Shown: positions 1-5,639 of the stretch, piece after piece
How positions within the stretch are numbered: position 1 is the stretch's first letter
Layout: each line of letters begins with the position of its first letter
Source: Clostridiales bacterium
GTDB taxonomy: Bacteria > Bacillota > Clostridia > Christensenellales > Pumilibacteraceae
DNA: 8,966 nt
Direction: 5' to 3'
NCBI GenBank assembly: GCA_029069015.1
Contig: JAIEBL010000039.1
Location: 1-8,966, forward strand
Translations under genes and position numbers: made by a program
The notes under the pieces: model-generated
The model's input: the letters and a program-made list of their open reading frames with translations, nothing else
The model's database searches: none
Told to the model about the DNA's origin: nothing

Positions 1-1
1 T

Positions 2-2383
2 AAAGAGGATTATAAGAAGAATTATTGGAATTTAATGGACTTATATAAAAACAGTAAAAATTTCAAGCAACAAATAGCCCAATTGAAAGATATTTTTAAA
101 ACCACGTCGGTTGCCGATAAAGGGAAGCTCGGGTTTGATTTAGACCTAAGCGTGCTTGGGAGTATTACTATATCCTATCGGAATTCCTGGAAAGTAGTTG
201 ATGCCCAGATACATGCAGAAGCTATGGTAAAAACGTCATATACGTTGCAAAGATTTGCCGCGATAGGCCCCGTAGTGATCCCGTTCTTTGTGAAAATACA
301 AGGGGGAGTAGGTGCAATCATATATCTCTATCAAGGCGGTATTTCTCACCCTGATCAGCCAAAATCGTTTTCGGAACTTATTAACAATATGACAGTTGCA
401 ATAGAATGCTCATTGCGTGTTGACGGTGGTGTCGGCGTTGCGGGGGTCGCCTCTATCGGTCCTTACGGAGGGATGGAGCTGGAATTCGGTGTTCATCCTG
501 ACAAATTTGGGGTGTTGAGATGGTCAGCGGGCGTAAAAGCGCAATTCTTATTTTTCGAGCGGACATGGAAATATGAGTCTCCGGACATCCCCTTATATGG
601 CAAAAAGGGAAAAGAGGCTGTCATGGTGCGGATGAATGCTCCGCGATATGCGATTGCAGACAGTCAATTGTTTGCGGAAATCTATCAGTGCGCATCCCCG
701 AATCTGATACTGCTCTCGGGCGGCAGGCAAATGCTTACCTGGATAGAAGACGATAAGACCAAAGACGACTTTAACCGCACGTCGCTTATGTATTCCGTTA
801 TGGAGAACGGGGCGTGGAGTGCGCCGAAGTCTGTAACGAAAGACGGTAGGCCGGTGTTTGCTTATGACGCGATCGAAAAGAACGGCAAAGTATACGTTGC
901 GTACCAAACAACGAAGGGATTATTGACAAGCGAAGATACCGCCGAAACCATTTTGGCAAGTAGCGAAATTTATACCGCGCAATTCGATAACGCAACTTCG
1001 ACGTTCACCGATATTTCGCAAGTAACCGACAATACGACGATGGACGCAGAGCCCCGTTTTGCCGTATCGCGCGCCGGCAACGATCTGATGCTGACCTGGA
1101 AGGGAAATACGGAAAACGATTATTTCGGGTTTACGGGTGAAAACAGAATATACAGCAAAAACATGACCGAAGCGCACTCGCAAATCGAGATCGCCTATTC
1201 GTCGACGAATATCTCGTACGGCTATGCGGCTTCCTATGACGGCAACGATTTAATATTGGCAGTGTCGGAAGATGCAGACGGCGATTGGACGACGTACGAC
1301 AGAGCGCTGCATATCGTACGCAAGGCAAGCAGTCATAAAATTTCCGGATATGCCCCGAGTTTTATTGTACAAAACGGGCAAATCGTGCTATTATACATTA
1401 GCGAAGGGAATATGTACGCTTCGACGGATTGCGTGAGCGGCTCTATGATATTCGAATCGGACGTGTTGCTGACCGATTACCGCGCGAGTACCGTAAACGA
1501 TACGCCCGTCGTGTTCTACGAGAAGGAGTATAACGGCGTGGAACAGGTGTATTGCGCCAAATACGAAAACGGCAAATGGACGAAAGATATCCGTATCAGC
1601 GACGAAAAGGGATCGGATAACAATATTTCTTTGTCCGTCGGGTATGCGGACGGCAATACGGTTTATACGGCGTATAATTTAACGGACGCCGACGGAAATA
1701 TGGTATTGTGCTATGCCGAAAAAGAATTGAAAACGCAATTTGAGTTAGACGCTTATCTACCCGACGGGTTTACGGCGGGTAAAGAGACTTCGTTGCGCGT
1801 CCGGCTGAATAATACCGGCGATACGGATATAGAGAGATTCAGAGTCATTGCGTGTGACCAAATAACCGAAATAGCTTGCGATCCGATCCTGCAAGTCGGA
1901 GAAGACAGATATTTCGGAGCGCATTTTACGGCGAAGGGCAACGCGCGGTACGTCACGGTGAAAGTGCAGGCGCTGGATAAAAACGGTAACGTGCTTGCCG
2001 AAAACGAGTGCTCGATAAAAGTGCGTTTTGCCGACTTGGCGGTGTCGTTCTCTACCGAAATCCGTGACGGAAAACAACGGTTCGGCGTAAATATACATAA
2101 TATAGGGGACGTCGCTACGGGGGCGACGGTATACGTTTATCTGAACGGAGAACTGTACGCGCAAGAGCGCATATTCATGGATATCGGAAGGGAAGAAAGC
2201 AGAGTCTACTCGTTTGAAGAAATAAACGAGGGCGATTGGGTTTATATAGCCGTAGTTGCCGACGAAGAGGAAGAGAATATTTCGGATAACTATACGACGG
2301 TATTCTCGCTGCAAACGGAACGAAAGAGCATTAAAAAGACTAATCCCTATGAAGATTCATTGCAAGTAGCGCGAGGTATCTAA
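2..2383 (+). CDS. Large secreted/surface protein, C-terminal part (propeller-like region plus two CARDB-like domains), 5' partial
   Basis: The frame is open from base 2, and the first ATG (35) has no Shine-Dalgarno sequence, so I treat this as the 3' part of a longer gene cut by the window edge. Counting from the ATG at 35: residues about 31-180 are a beta-rich region with no family I recognise. Residues about 210-560 contain repeated strands with motifs such as ENGAWS, ENGKWTKDI and alternating D-G-N turns, suggesting a beta-propeller. Residues about 568-664 and 666-758 look like two CARDB-like (Ig-type) domains, the second ending in the typical acidic D-E-E-E-E-N-I-S-D-N-Y stretch. A short charged tail ends the protein at Gly-Ile. 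There is no C-terminal TM helix and no LPXTG, so it is either secreted or anchored through the missing N-terminus. The bases for residues 711-782 are the source of the tail repeats downstream. Sialidase Asp boxes and catalytic residues were not seen. The domain calls are by eye; the surface location is inferred. Confidence 0.8.
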   Translation, partial: KEDYKKNYWNLMDLYKNSKNFKQQIAQLKDIFKTTSVADKGKLGFDLDLSVLGSITISYRNSWKVVDAQIHAEAMVKTSYTLQRFAAIGPVVIPFFVKIQGGVGAIIYLYQGGISHPDQPKSFSELINNMTVAIECSLRVDGGVGVAGVASIGPYGGMELEFGVHPDKFGVLRWSAGVKAQFLFFERTWKYESPDIPLYGKKGKEAVMVRMNAPRYAIADSQLFAEIYQCASPNLILLSGGRQMLTWIEDDKTKDDFNRTSLMYSVMENGAWSAPKSVTKDGRPVFAYDAIEKNGKVYVAYQTTKGLLTSEDTAETILASSEIYTAQFDNATSTFTDISQVTDNTTMDAEPRFAVSRAGNDLMLTWKGNTENDYFGFTGENRIYSKNMTEAHSQIEIAYSSTNISYGYAASYDGNDLILAVSEDADGDWTTYDRALHIVRKASSHKISGYAPSFIVQNGQIVLLYISEGNMYASTDCVSGSMIFESDVLLTDYRASTVNDTPVVFYEKEYNGVEQVYCAKYENGKWTKDIRISDEKGSDNNISLSVGYADGNTVYTAYNLTDADGNMVLCYAEKELKTQFELDAYLPDGFTAGKETSLRVRLNNTGDTDIERFRVIACDQITEIACDPILQVGEDRYFGAHFTAKGNARYVTVKVQALDKNGNVLAENECSIKVRFADLAVSFSTEIRDGKQRFGVNIHNIGDVATGATVYVYLNGELYAQERIFMDIGREESRVYSFEEINEGDWVYIAVVADEEEENISDNYTTVFSLQTERKSIKKTNPYEDSLQVARGI
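2165..2383 (+). repeat. Tail repeat R0 (parent copy inside the large gene)
   Basis: This 219-bp segment encodes residues 711-782 of the large protein (ERIFMDIG to the stop). It recurs downstream as R2 (3468-3686, 5 mismatches), R1 (2862-2949, 8 mismatches over 88 bp), R3 (4247-4341, 4 mismatches over 95 bp) and a shorter R4 (4820-4872). All copies are in direct orientation. A 22-bp core at 2306-2327 is identical in all five. Confidence 0.95.
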
Positions 2384-2390
2384 GCCGGTT

Positions 2391-2846
2391 ATGTATAGAG
2401 CAAGGAGTATTCTGAAAATTATCGGCATTTATATACTATTGGGCGTTCTGTTGGCTTTGTTCATTTTCTTTTATCACGAAGATTTGGGGCGGAAAAAAGC
2501 GATAGAAAGCCAACAAAGGGCGGTTGCCACCGTGACAGGTTTAAAGCCAACTATTCCACCGGGATATTCTGATACGCGTTATGATCTGATATACGAGTAT
2601 TATGATGAAAACGGAACGCATTATTCGGGTAATATTATTCTTAGAACGACTGATAGGGATTATGCGGAATCTTTTTACGGGACGGAGGTCGAAATCTATA
2701 TTGACGGGAACGGCAATTGCATCAAAGTATCGGAAGCTCCGAAATTCAACGTTAACCGCATGAAATATTGGTGTTATGGCATAGTCGTGGTCATAGCGGC
2801 ATACACCGTGATTTGGGTTAACTTAGCGATTCGACACCACTTGTGA
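2391..2846 (+). CDS. Small two-TM membrane protein, DUF3592-like (array member 1, 151 aa)
   Basis: A hydrophobic N-terminal helix (residues about 8-28) is followed by a loop of about 95 residues and a second helix (about 126-146), ending in LAIRHHL. The loop holds the motifs YDLIYEYYDENG, YAESFYGTEVEIYID and VSEAP. The order (TM, short strand VATVTG, Y-x-YEY strand, DG-type turn, V-x-IYID strand, TM) resembles DUF3592 proteins, whose function is unknown; that match is made by eye. The loop is predicted to lie outside the membrane. The gene starts 7 nt after the stop of the large gene. The only purine-rich site is GAGG at 2373-2376, 14 nt before the ATG, so initiation by termination-reinitiation is plausible. 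It is 122/151 identical to the array member at 4349-4804. Confidence 0.88.
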   Translation: MYRARSILKIIGIYILLGVLLALFIFFYHEDLGRKKAIESQQRAVATVTGLKPTIPPGYSDTRYDLIYEYYDENGTHYSGNIILRTTDRDYAESFYGTEVEIYIDGNGNCIKVSEAPKFNVNRMKYWCYGIVVVIAAYTVIWVNLAIRHHL

Positions 2847-2851
2847 TGGGA
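2822..2851 (+). repeat. 30-bp identical cassette-end repeat, copy 1
   Basis: This segment covers the last codons (LAIRHHL), the TGA stop and the next 5 bases of array member 1. It is identical over 30 bp to 4214-4243 and 4780-4809. In every case a tail repeat follows within a few bases, so the same gene-end/tail junction has been copied three times. It contains an imperfect dyad centred on CACTTGTG. Confidence 0.93.
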
Positions 2852-2859
2852 TTGACGAG

Positions 2860-2949
2860 ATGACGATATTCTCGCTGCAAACGGAACGAAAGAGCGTTAA
2901 AAAGAATAATCCGTATGAAGATTCATTGCAAATAGCGCGGGGCATATAA
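2860..2949 (+). pseudogene. 29-codon tail-remnant ORF (from the 3' end of the large gene)
   Basis: An ATG at 2860 opens the original frame of the tail and reads MTIFSLQTERKSV through to ARGI and a TAA at 2947-2949, so it keeps the last 28 or so residues of the large protein. The preceding gene's stop overlaps an ATG (TGATG, 2844-2848) that opens a 5-codon frame (MGLTR). That frame's TGA overlaps the ATG at 2860. It is most likely a duplication remnant. It could be translated as a coupling leader for the gene at 2959, but no strong ribosome site of its own is visible. Confidence 0.5.
2862..2949 (+). repeat. Tail repeat R1
   Basis: This 88-bp copy matches 2296-2383 with 8 mismatches and no gaps. 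The shared 22-bp core is at 2872-2893. It ends with the same stop position as the parent, 9 nt before the next array gene. Its first bases (GACGAGAT before the match) are shared with R4 but not with R3. Confidence 0.93.
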
Positions 2950-2953
2950 AGGA
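2948..2953 (+). promoter_or_regulatory. Ribosome binding site for the 163-aa gene
   Basis: AAAGGA lies 5 nt before the ATG at 2959. It is the clearest Shine-Dalgarno sequence in the array and supports that start. It was created by a change in the last bases of R1, where the other copies read GCGAGGTATCTAAG. Confidence 0.6.
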
Positions 2954-2958
2954 ATGTT

Positions 2959-3450
2959 ATGTCTAAAATAAGGGTTGCATTAATTGTTGTTGCTATATAT
3001 GCCGCATTGGGTATAGCCCTAATGATGTTCATAATAAAGTATCAAAACGACTTAGGTAAACAAGAAGCCATTGCCGGACAGGAAAAGGTCATTGCACATA
3101 TTACCGCTTTACAACCTAATGTTCAAGAGGGTAAAGAAGAAACTTATTATAATGTTTACTACGAATATTGGGCGGAAGACGGCACTCGATATTGGGGAGA
3201 GGTTTTGGTGTTGACTTACGATAGAGAATATGCGCTATCTCTAATTGGCAATGAAGTTGAAATATATATAGATGGAAAGGGCCATAGTATACAAGTATCG
3301 GAAGCAGAAAATTTTAACGTAGATTACCATAAAAATATTTGTATTATTATTTGTTCAATTATTGCGGGATATACGATAATTTTGGTTGCAATTTTAATCC
3401 GTTCTCATATTGCGAGTGGTCCTAAGAAAAAAATTAAAAAAAGTGAGTAA
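2959..3450 (+). CDS. Small two-TM membrane protein, DUF3592-like (array member 2, 163 aa)
   Basis: It has the same plan as array member 1: TM helix at residues about 6-26, a loop with YYNVYYEYWAEDG, EYALSLIGNEVEIYIDGKG and VSEAE, and a second helix at about 125-147. Unlike the 151-aa members it continues into a basic C-terminal tail (GPKKKIKKSE), which by the positive-inside rule would be cytoplasmic. The gene is clearly more AT-rich than its surroundings (3301-3360 has 12 G+C of 60, against 33 of 60 at 7201-7260), which suggests a separate origin or history. The start is supported by AAAGGA 5 nt upstream. Its TAA overlaps the ATG of the following tail fragment (TAATG). Function unknown; the DUF3592 resemblance is by eye. 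Confidence 0.85.
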   Translation: MSKIRVALIVVAIYAALGIALMMFIIKYQNDLGKQEAIAGQEKVIAHITALQPNVQEGKEETYYNVYYEYWAEDGTRYWGEVLVLTYDREYALSLIGNEVEIYIDGKGHSIQVSEAENFNVDYHKNICIIICSIIAGYTIILVAILIRSHIASGPKKKIKKSE

Positions 3451-3686
3451 TGTACGGGGATTTTTTGGAGCGCATATTCATGGATATCGGAAGGGAAGAA
3501 AGCAGAGTCTACTCGTTTGAAGAAATAAACGAAGGCGATTGGGTTTATATAGCCGTAGTTGCCGACGAAGAGGAAGAGAATATTTCGGATAACTATACGA
3601 CGATGTTCTCGCTGCAAACGGAACGAAAGAGCATTAAAAAGAATAATCCGTATGAAGATTCATTGCAAGTAGCGCGAGGTATCTAA
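3450..3686 (+). pseudogene. 78-codon ORF: 5'-truncated copy of the large gene's 3' end
   Basis: The ATG overlaps the TAA of the 163-aa gene. After six new codons (MYGDFL) the frame enters the copied tail in the correct reading frame and runs to the original stop, giving a product matching residues 711-782 of the large protein with only a few changes (T767N and V756M among them). It is half a CARDB-like domain with no signal peptide, so a stand-alone folded function is doubtful. The open frame and 98% identity to the parent mean the copy is recent, gene-converted or selected. It may also act as the coupled leader for the gene at 3694. I call it a gene fragment. Confidence 0.6.
3468..3686 (+). 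repeat. Tail repeat R2 (longest interstitial copy)
   Basis: This 219-bp copy matches 2165-2383 at a constant offset of 1303 bp with 5 mismatches and no gaps. The shared 22-bp core is at 3609-3630. It extends 131 bp further upstream than R1, so it arose by a different event from the one that made R1. Confidence 0.96.
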
Positions 3687-3693
3687 GCGGGCG

Positions 3694-4188
3694 ATGGGGA
3701 AAGTAAAGTTTGTTTTTTTTAATATATTGATTTATGGTTTATGTGCCTTTATGATGCTGCTGGGTGTGATGGATTATATAGACGATCAAGGTAAATTAGC
3801 GGCTATTCGTGGCGGTATAATCGTTCAGGCAGAGTGGATAGGAATAATTCCTGACGAACATAGGGGACACGGTTCGACATATGATTTAGGCTATGAATAT
3901 ATAGATGAAAACGGCGTAAGATATCGCGAAGAATGTACTTGGGGATTTGGGAGCATTGAAGAAGCTAAATCACATATAGGCGAGAAAGTAGATATCTATA
4001 TAGACGGCAAGGGGCATAGCATTGCCGTATATAAAGCTGAAGATTTCGATAAAAACACTGCATGGGTTTTAATGGGGGTTGCAATAGGCGTAATTGTATG
4101 TTACACGACGGGCCTTATAATCTGGGGCGTGATAAAGCATCGACATAAAAGGAACGGCAAAAGTGAAGATACGCCAAGCGTTATATGA
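3694..4188 (+). CDS. Small two-TM membrane protein, DUF3592-like (array member 3, 164 aa)
   Basis: This is the most divergent array member. TM helices are at residues about 6-27 and 123-146. The loop keeps YDLGYEYIDENGVRY, EEAKSHIGEKVDIYIDGKGHSI and a KAEDF end, so the fold is probably the same. A charged C-terminal tail follows (KHRHKRNGKSEDT). The start is 7 nt after the stop of the tail fragment, the same spacing as at the genes at 2391 and 4349; the only purine-rich site is GAGG inside the tail copy. It is followed by 25 nt of unmatched sequence and then the stump of a 151-aa-type gene, so it appears to have replaced or displaced one. Function unknown. Confidence 0.84.
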   Translation: MGKVKFVFFNILIYGLCAFMMLLGVMDYIDDQGKLAAIRGGIIVQAEWIGIIPDEHRGHGSTYDLGYEYIDENGVRYREECTWGFGSIEEAKSHIGEKVDIYIDGKGHSIAVYKAEDFDKNTAWVLMGVAIGVIVCYTTGLIIWGVIKHRHKRNGKSEDTPSVI

Positions 4189-4213
4189 TAGTATGCACCT
4201 TGATTCGGATGAC

Positions 4214-4243
4214 CTTAGCGATTCGACACCACTTGTGATGGGA
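4214..4243 (+). repeat. 30-bp identical cassette-end repeat, copy 2
   Basis: This copy is identical to 2822-2851 and 4780-4809. Here it is not attached to a gene: it is the surviving end of a lost 151-aa-type gene. Confidence 0.92.
4215..4238 (+). pseudogene. Stump of a deleted 151-aa-type array gene
   Basis: The last seven codons (LAIRHHL) and TGA stop typical of the 151-aa members are present, but the bases upstream do not match those genes and belong to the unmatched spacer after the 164-aa gene. The rest of this gene copy has been lost, which marks a recombination endpoint between 4188 and 4214. Confidence 0.75.
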
Positions 4244-4246
4244 TTC

Positions 4247-4341
4247 ACTATACGACGATATTTTCGCTGCAAACGGAACGAAAGAACATTAAAAAGAATA
4301 ATCCCTATGAAGATTCATTGCAAGTAGCGCGAGGTATCTAA
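4247..4341 (+). repeat. Tail repeat R3
   Basis: This 95-bp copy matches 2289-2383 with 4 mismatches. The shared 22-bp core is at 4264-4285. It keeps the original ACTATACGACG at its left edge, so it seems to show the ancestral junction from which R1 and R4 diverged. No ATG opens the tail frame here, unlike R1, R2 and R4. Confidence 0.94.
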
Positions 4342-4348
4342 GCAAGTT

Positions 4349-4804
4349 ATGACTAGAGTAACGAATGTCCTGAAAATTATCGGCATTTATGTACTATTGG
4401 GCGTTCTTTTGGCTTTGTTTATTTTCTTTTATCACGAAGATTTGGGGCGGAAAAAAGCGATAGAAAGCCAACAAAGGGCGGTTGCCACCGTGACAAGTTT
4501 ATATGGGACTACTCCACCGGAATTTTCTAGTACGTATTACGATCTGGTTTACGAGTATTATGATGAAAACGGAACACGTTATTCGGGCACTATGGAGCTT
4601 GGAACGACTGATAGGGATTATGCGGAATCCTTTTACGGAACGGAAGTCGAAATCTATATTGACGGGAACGGTCATTGCATCCGAGTATCGGAAGCCCCGA
4701 GTTTTGACGTTAACCGTATGAAATATTTGTGTTATGTTATGGTCGTGATTATAGCGATATACACCGTGATTTGGGTTAACTTAGCGATTCGACACCACTT
4801 GTGA
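4349..4804 (+). CDS. Small two-TM membrane protein, DUF3592-like (array member 4, 151 aa)
   Basis: This is a close paralogue of array member 1 at a constant offset of 1958 bp without gaps (122/151 residues identical). Residues 21-49, covering the end of the first helix and the start of the loop, are identical, as are 91-100 and 141-151. Differences cluster at residues 50-67 and 81-85 of the predicted external loop. The helices, YEYYDENG motif and VEIYID strand are conserved. The ATG lies 7 nt after the tail copy's stop. The gene end carries the third copy of the 30-bp repeat. Function unknown. Confidence 0.88.
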   Translation: MTRVTNVLKIIGIYVLLGVLLALFIFFYHEDLGRKKAIESQQRAVATVTSLYGTTPPEFSSTYYDLVYEYYDENGTRYSGTMELGTTDRDYAESFYGTEVEIYIDGNGHCIRVSEAPSFDVNRMKYLCYVMVVIIAIYTVIWVNLAIRHHL

Positions 4805-4809
4805 TGGGA
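4780..4809 (+). repeat. 30-bp identical cassette-end repeat, copy 3
   Basis: This copy is identical to 2822-2851 and 4214-4243. It covers the end of array member 4 and its stop, and is followed at once by tail remnant R4. Confidence 0.93.
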
Positions 4810-4817
4810 GTGACGAG

Positions 4818-4859
4818 ATGACGATGTTTTCGCTGCAAACGGAACGAAAGAGCATTTGA
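4818..4859 (+). pseudogene. 13-codon tail-remnant ORF
   Basis: An ATG at 4818 opens the tail frame (MTMFSLQTERKSI), which ends early at a TGA created by two inserted bases relative to the other copies. As in R1, the array gene's stop overlaps an ATG (TGATG) whose 5-codon frame ends in a TGA overlapping this ATG. The stop lies 13 nt before the 254-aa gene. Probably a remnant. Confidence 0.4.
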
Positions 4860-4872
4860 AAAAGTAATCACT
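4820..4872 (+). repeat. Tail repeat R4 (degenerate, 3'-truncated)
   Basis: The shared 22-bp core is at 4830-4851. After it the copy has two inserted bases and then drifts, and similarity stops at the ATG of the 254-aa gene. In the other copies the same place reads CCCTATGAAG or CCGTATGAAG, so that gene's ATG sits where the tail has an out-of-frame ATG. Confidence 0.82.
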
Positions 4873-5637
4873 ATGGAAAAACCAAACGAAAAAAGTAAAA
4901 AAATCATCATCATAAGCAGTATAAGTGCGGCAATCGTATTGGTTGCGATTGTTTTTCTCGTGCTTGGTCTGACGGTGTGGAGCAAGAAAGAGAAGCCAAA
5001 GACCACGGCGGAATGGTTAAATGATTTTTCGGCGAGCTTGGCGTTTGATAAGGATAATGCGAATCAGAAGTTTGAAAAGAGGATCCTTATCACCGAGTCG
5101 GAAATCGTTGTGGCAGATTACTATGCGTTGGTCGAAGTGCATGCGCAAGAGCAGGGTGTGGTAGGGCATATTCAGATTATCGAGAAATATCCAAGCCTCG
5201 ATACGGAAGAATTCGATACGCACGACGAATATTATTTTATAAACGACAGGATGTATATGCGCCGTGAATCCAACGGCGAAAGCGTACAGACAAGCTTTGC
5301 ATCGACTTGGGAGACCTTTTGGGCAATACCCGACGATATGTTCGGGAAATACGCTTTTGAAGAAGGGAATTTTTCTGCGATACGCATCGAGAGGGCGGAT
5401 GACCATACGGCATTGCATGCGGAAATAGGGGAAGAGACTAAGCGGGCGTTTTTTAAGGACAATACGAACGCCGACAAAATATCGGATGCGACGATCGATA
5501 TGGAAGTCGATTCTGCGCTGGCATTGAAAAGGTTTGCATTGCATTATTCACTTAAAGATACACAAACCGTATCAAATATCATTACACGCGGTGTTGCCGA
5601 AACAATACAAATCAAAGAGTTTGTCGGGCTTGCATAA
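4873..5637 (+). CDS. Single-pass membrane protein with extracytoplasmic beta-rich domain (254 aa)
   Basis: A short basic N-terminus (MEKPNEKSKK) precedes one long hydrophobic helix (residues about 11-36) and a charged stretch (SKKEKPK). This suggests an uncleaved N-terminal anchor with the rest outside; there is no lipobox cysteine. Residues about 46-254 alternate charged and hydrophobic positions in long strands, with YYFINDRMYMR near 120-130, and end in a strand pair. That pattern recalls LolA/LppX-like half-barrel lipoproteins, but only weakly, and I do not recognise a family. The ATG is the only usable start, because the frame has a stop at 4819-4821 and no other start codon after it. Shine-Dalgarno is weak. 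It is 2 nt from the 1076-aa gene, so the two are probably coupled and may act together. Confidence 0.85.
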   Translation: MEKPNEKSKKIIIISSISAAIVLVAIVFLVLGLTVWSKKEKPKTTAEWLNDFSASLAFDKDNANQKFEKRILITESEIVVADYYALVEVHAQEQGVVGHIQIIEKYPSLDTEEFDTHDEYYFINDRMYMRRESNGESVQTSFASTWETFWAIPDDMFGKYAFEEGNFSAIRIERADDHTALHAEIGEETKRAFFKDNTNADKISDATIDMEVDSALALKRFALHYSLKDTQTVSNIITRGVAETIQIKEFVGLA

Positions 5638-5639
5638 GA

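Noticed and set aside
674..1714. Sialidase activity for the propeller-like region
   Set aside because: I found no clear S/T-x-D-x-G-x-x-W Asp boxes and no arginine triad; the nearest match, around residues 411-418, does not fit the spacing.
1757..2314. Long open frames on the minus strand (185 codons here; also 5017-5544, 6264-6761 and 7011-7442)
   Set aside because: They lie antisense to well-supported plus-strand genes, have compositions typical of shadow frames (many Arg, Ile and Tyr in irregular order) and no recognisable domain or ribosome site.
2165..2383. The repeated tail as a toxin C-terminus with the small genes as its immunity genes
   Set aside because: The tail ends an Ig-like CARDB domain with no catalytic-looking residues and it is nearly invariant, whereas toxin tips vary with their immunity genes. 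The immunity idea for the small proteins is not excluded, but the tail is not the toxin.
2402..2407. AAGGAG inside the first array gene as a ribosome site for a downstream start
   Set aside because: No ATG, GTG or TTG follows in frame at a suitable distance, the close paralogue at 4349 lacks the motif, and the first helix would lose its N-terminal residues.
2920..2953. A promoter (TTGCAA and TATAAA) before the 163-aa gene
   Set aside because: The two boxes are only about 12 bp apart, too close for a sigma-70-type promoter, and the TTGCAA is part of the copied coding tail.
2306..4851. A CRISPR-like or integron-like array because of the evenly repeated core
   Set aside because: Spacings are 566-737 bp and filled with full coding genes, the repeats are coding-derived, and no attC-type folded site or Cas gene is present.
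2165..4872. A shufflon-like invertible system driven by the nearby tyrosine recombinase
   Set aside because: All tail copies and all 30-bp repeats are in the same orientation, so inversion between them is not possible. Only excision or exchange remains open.
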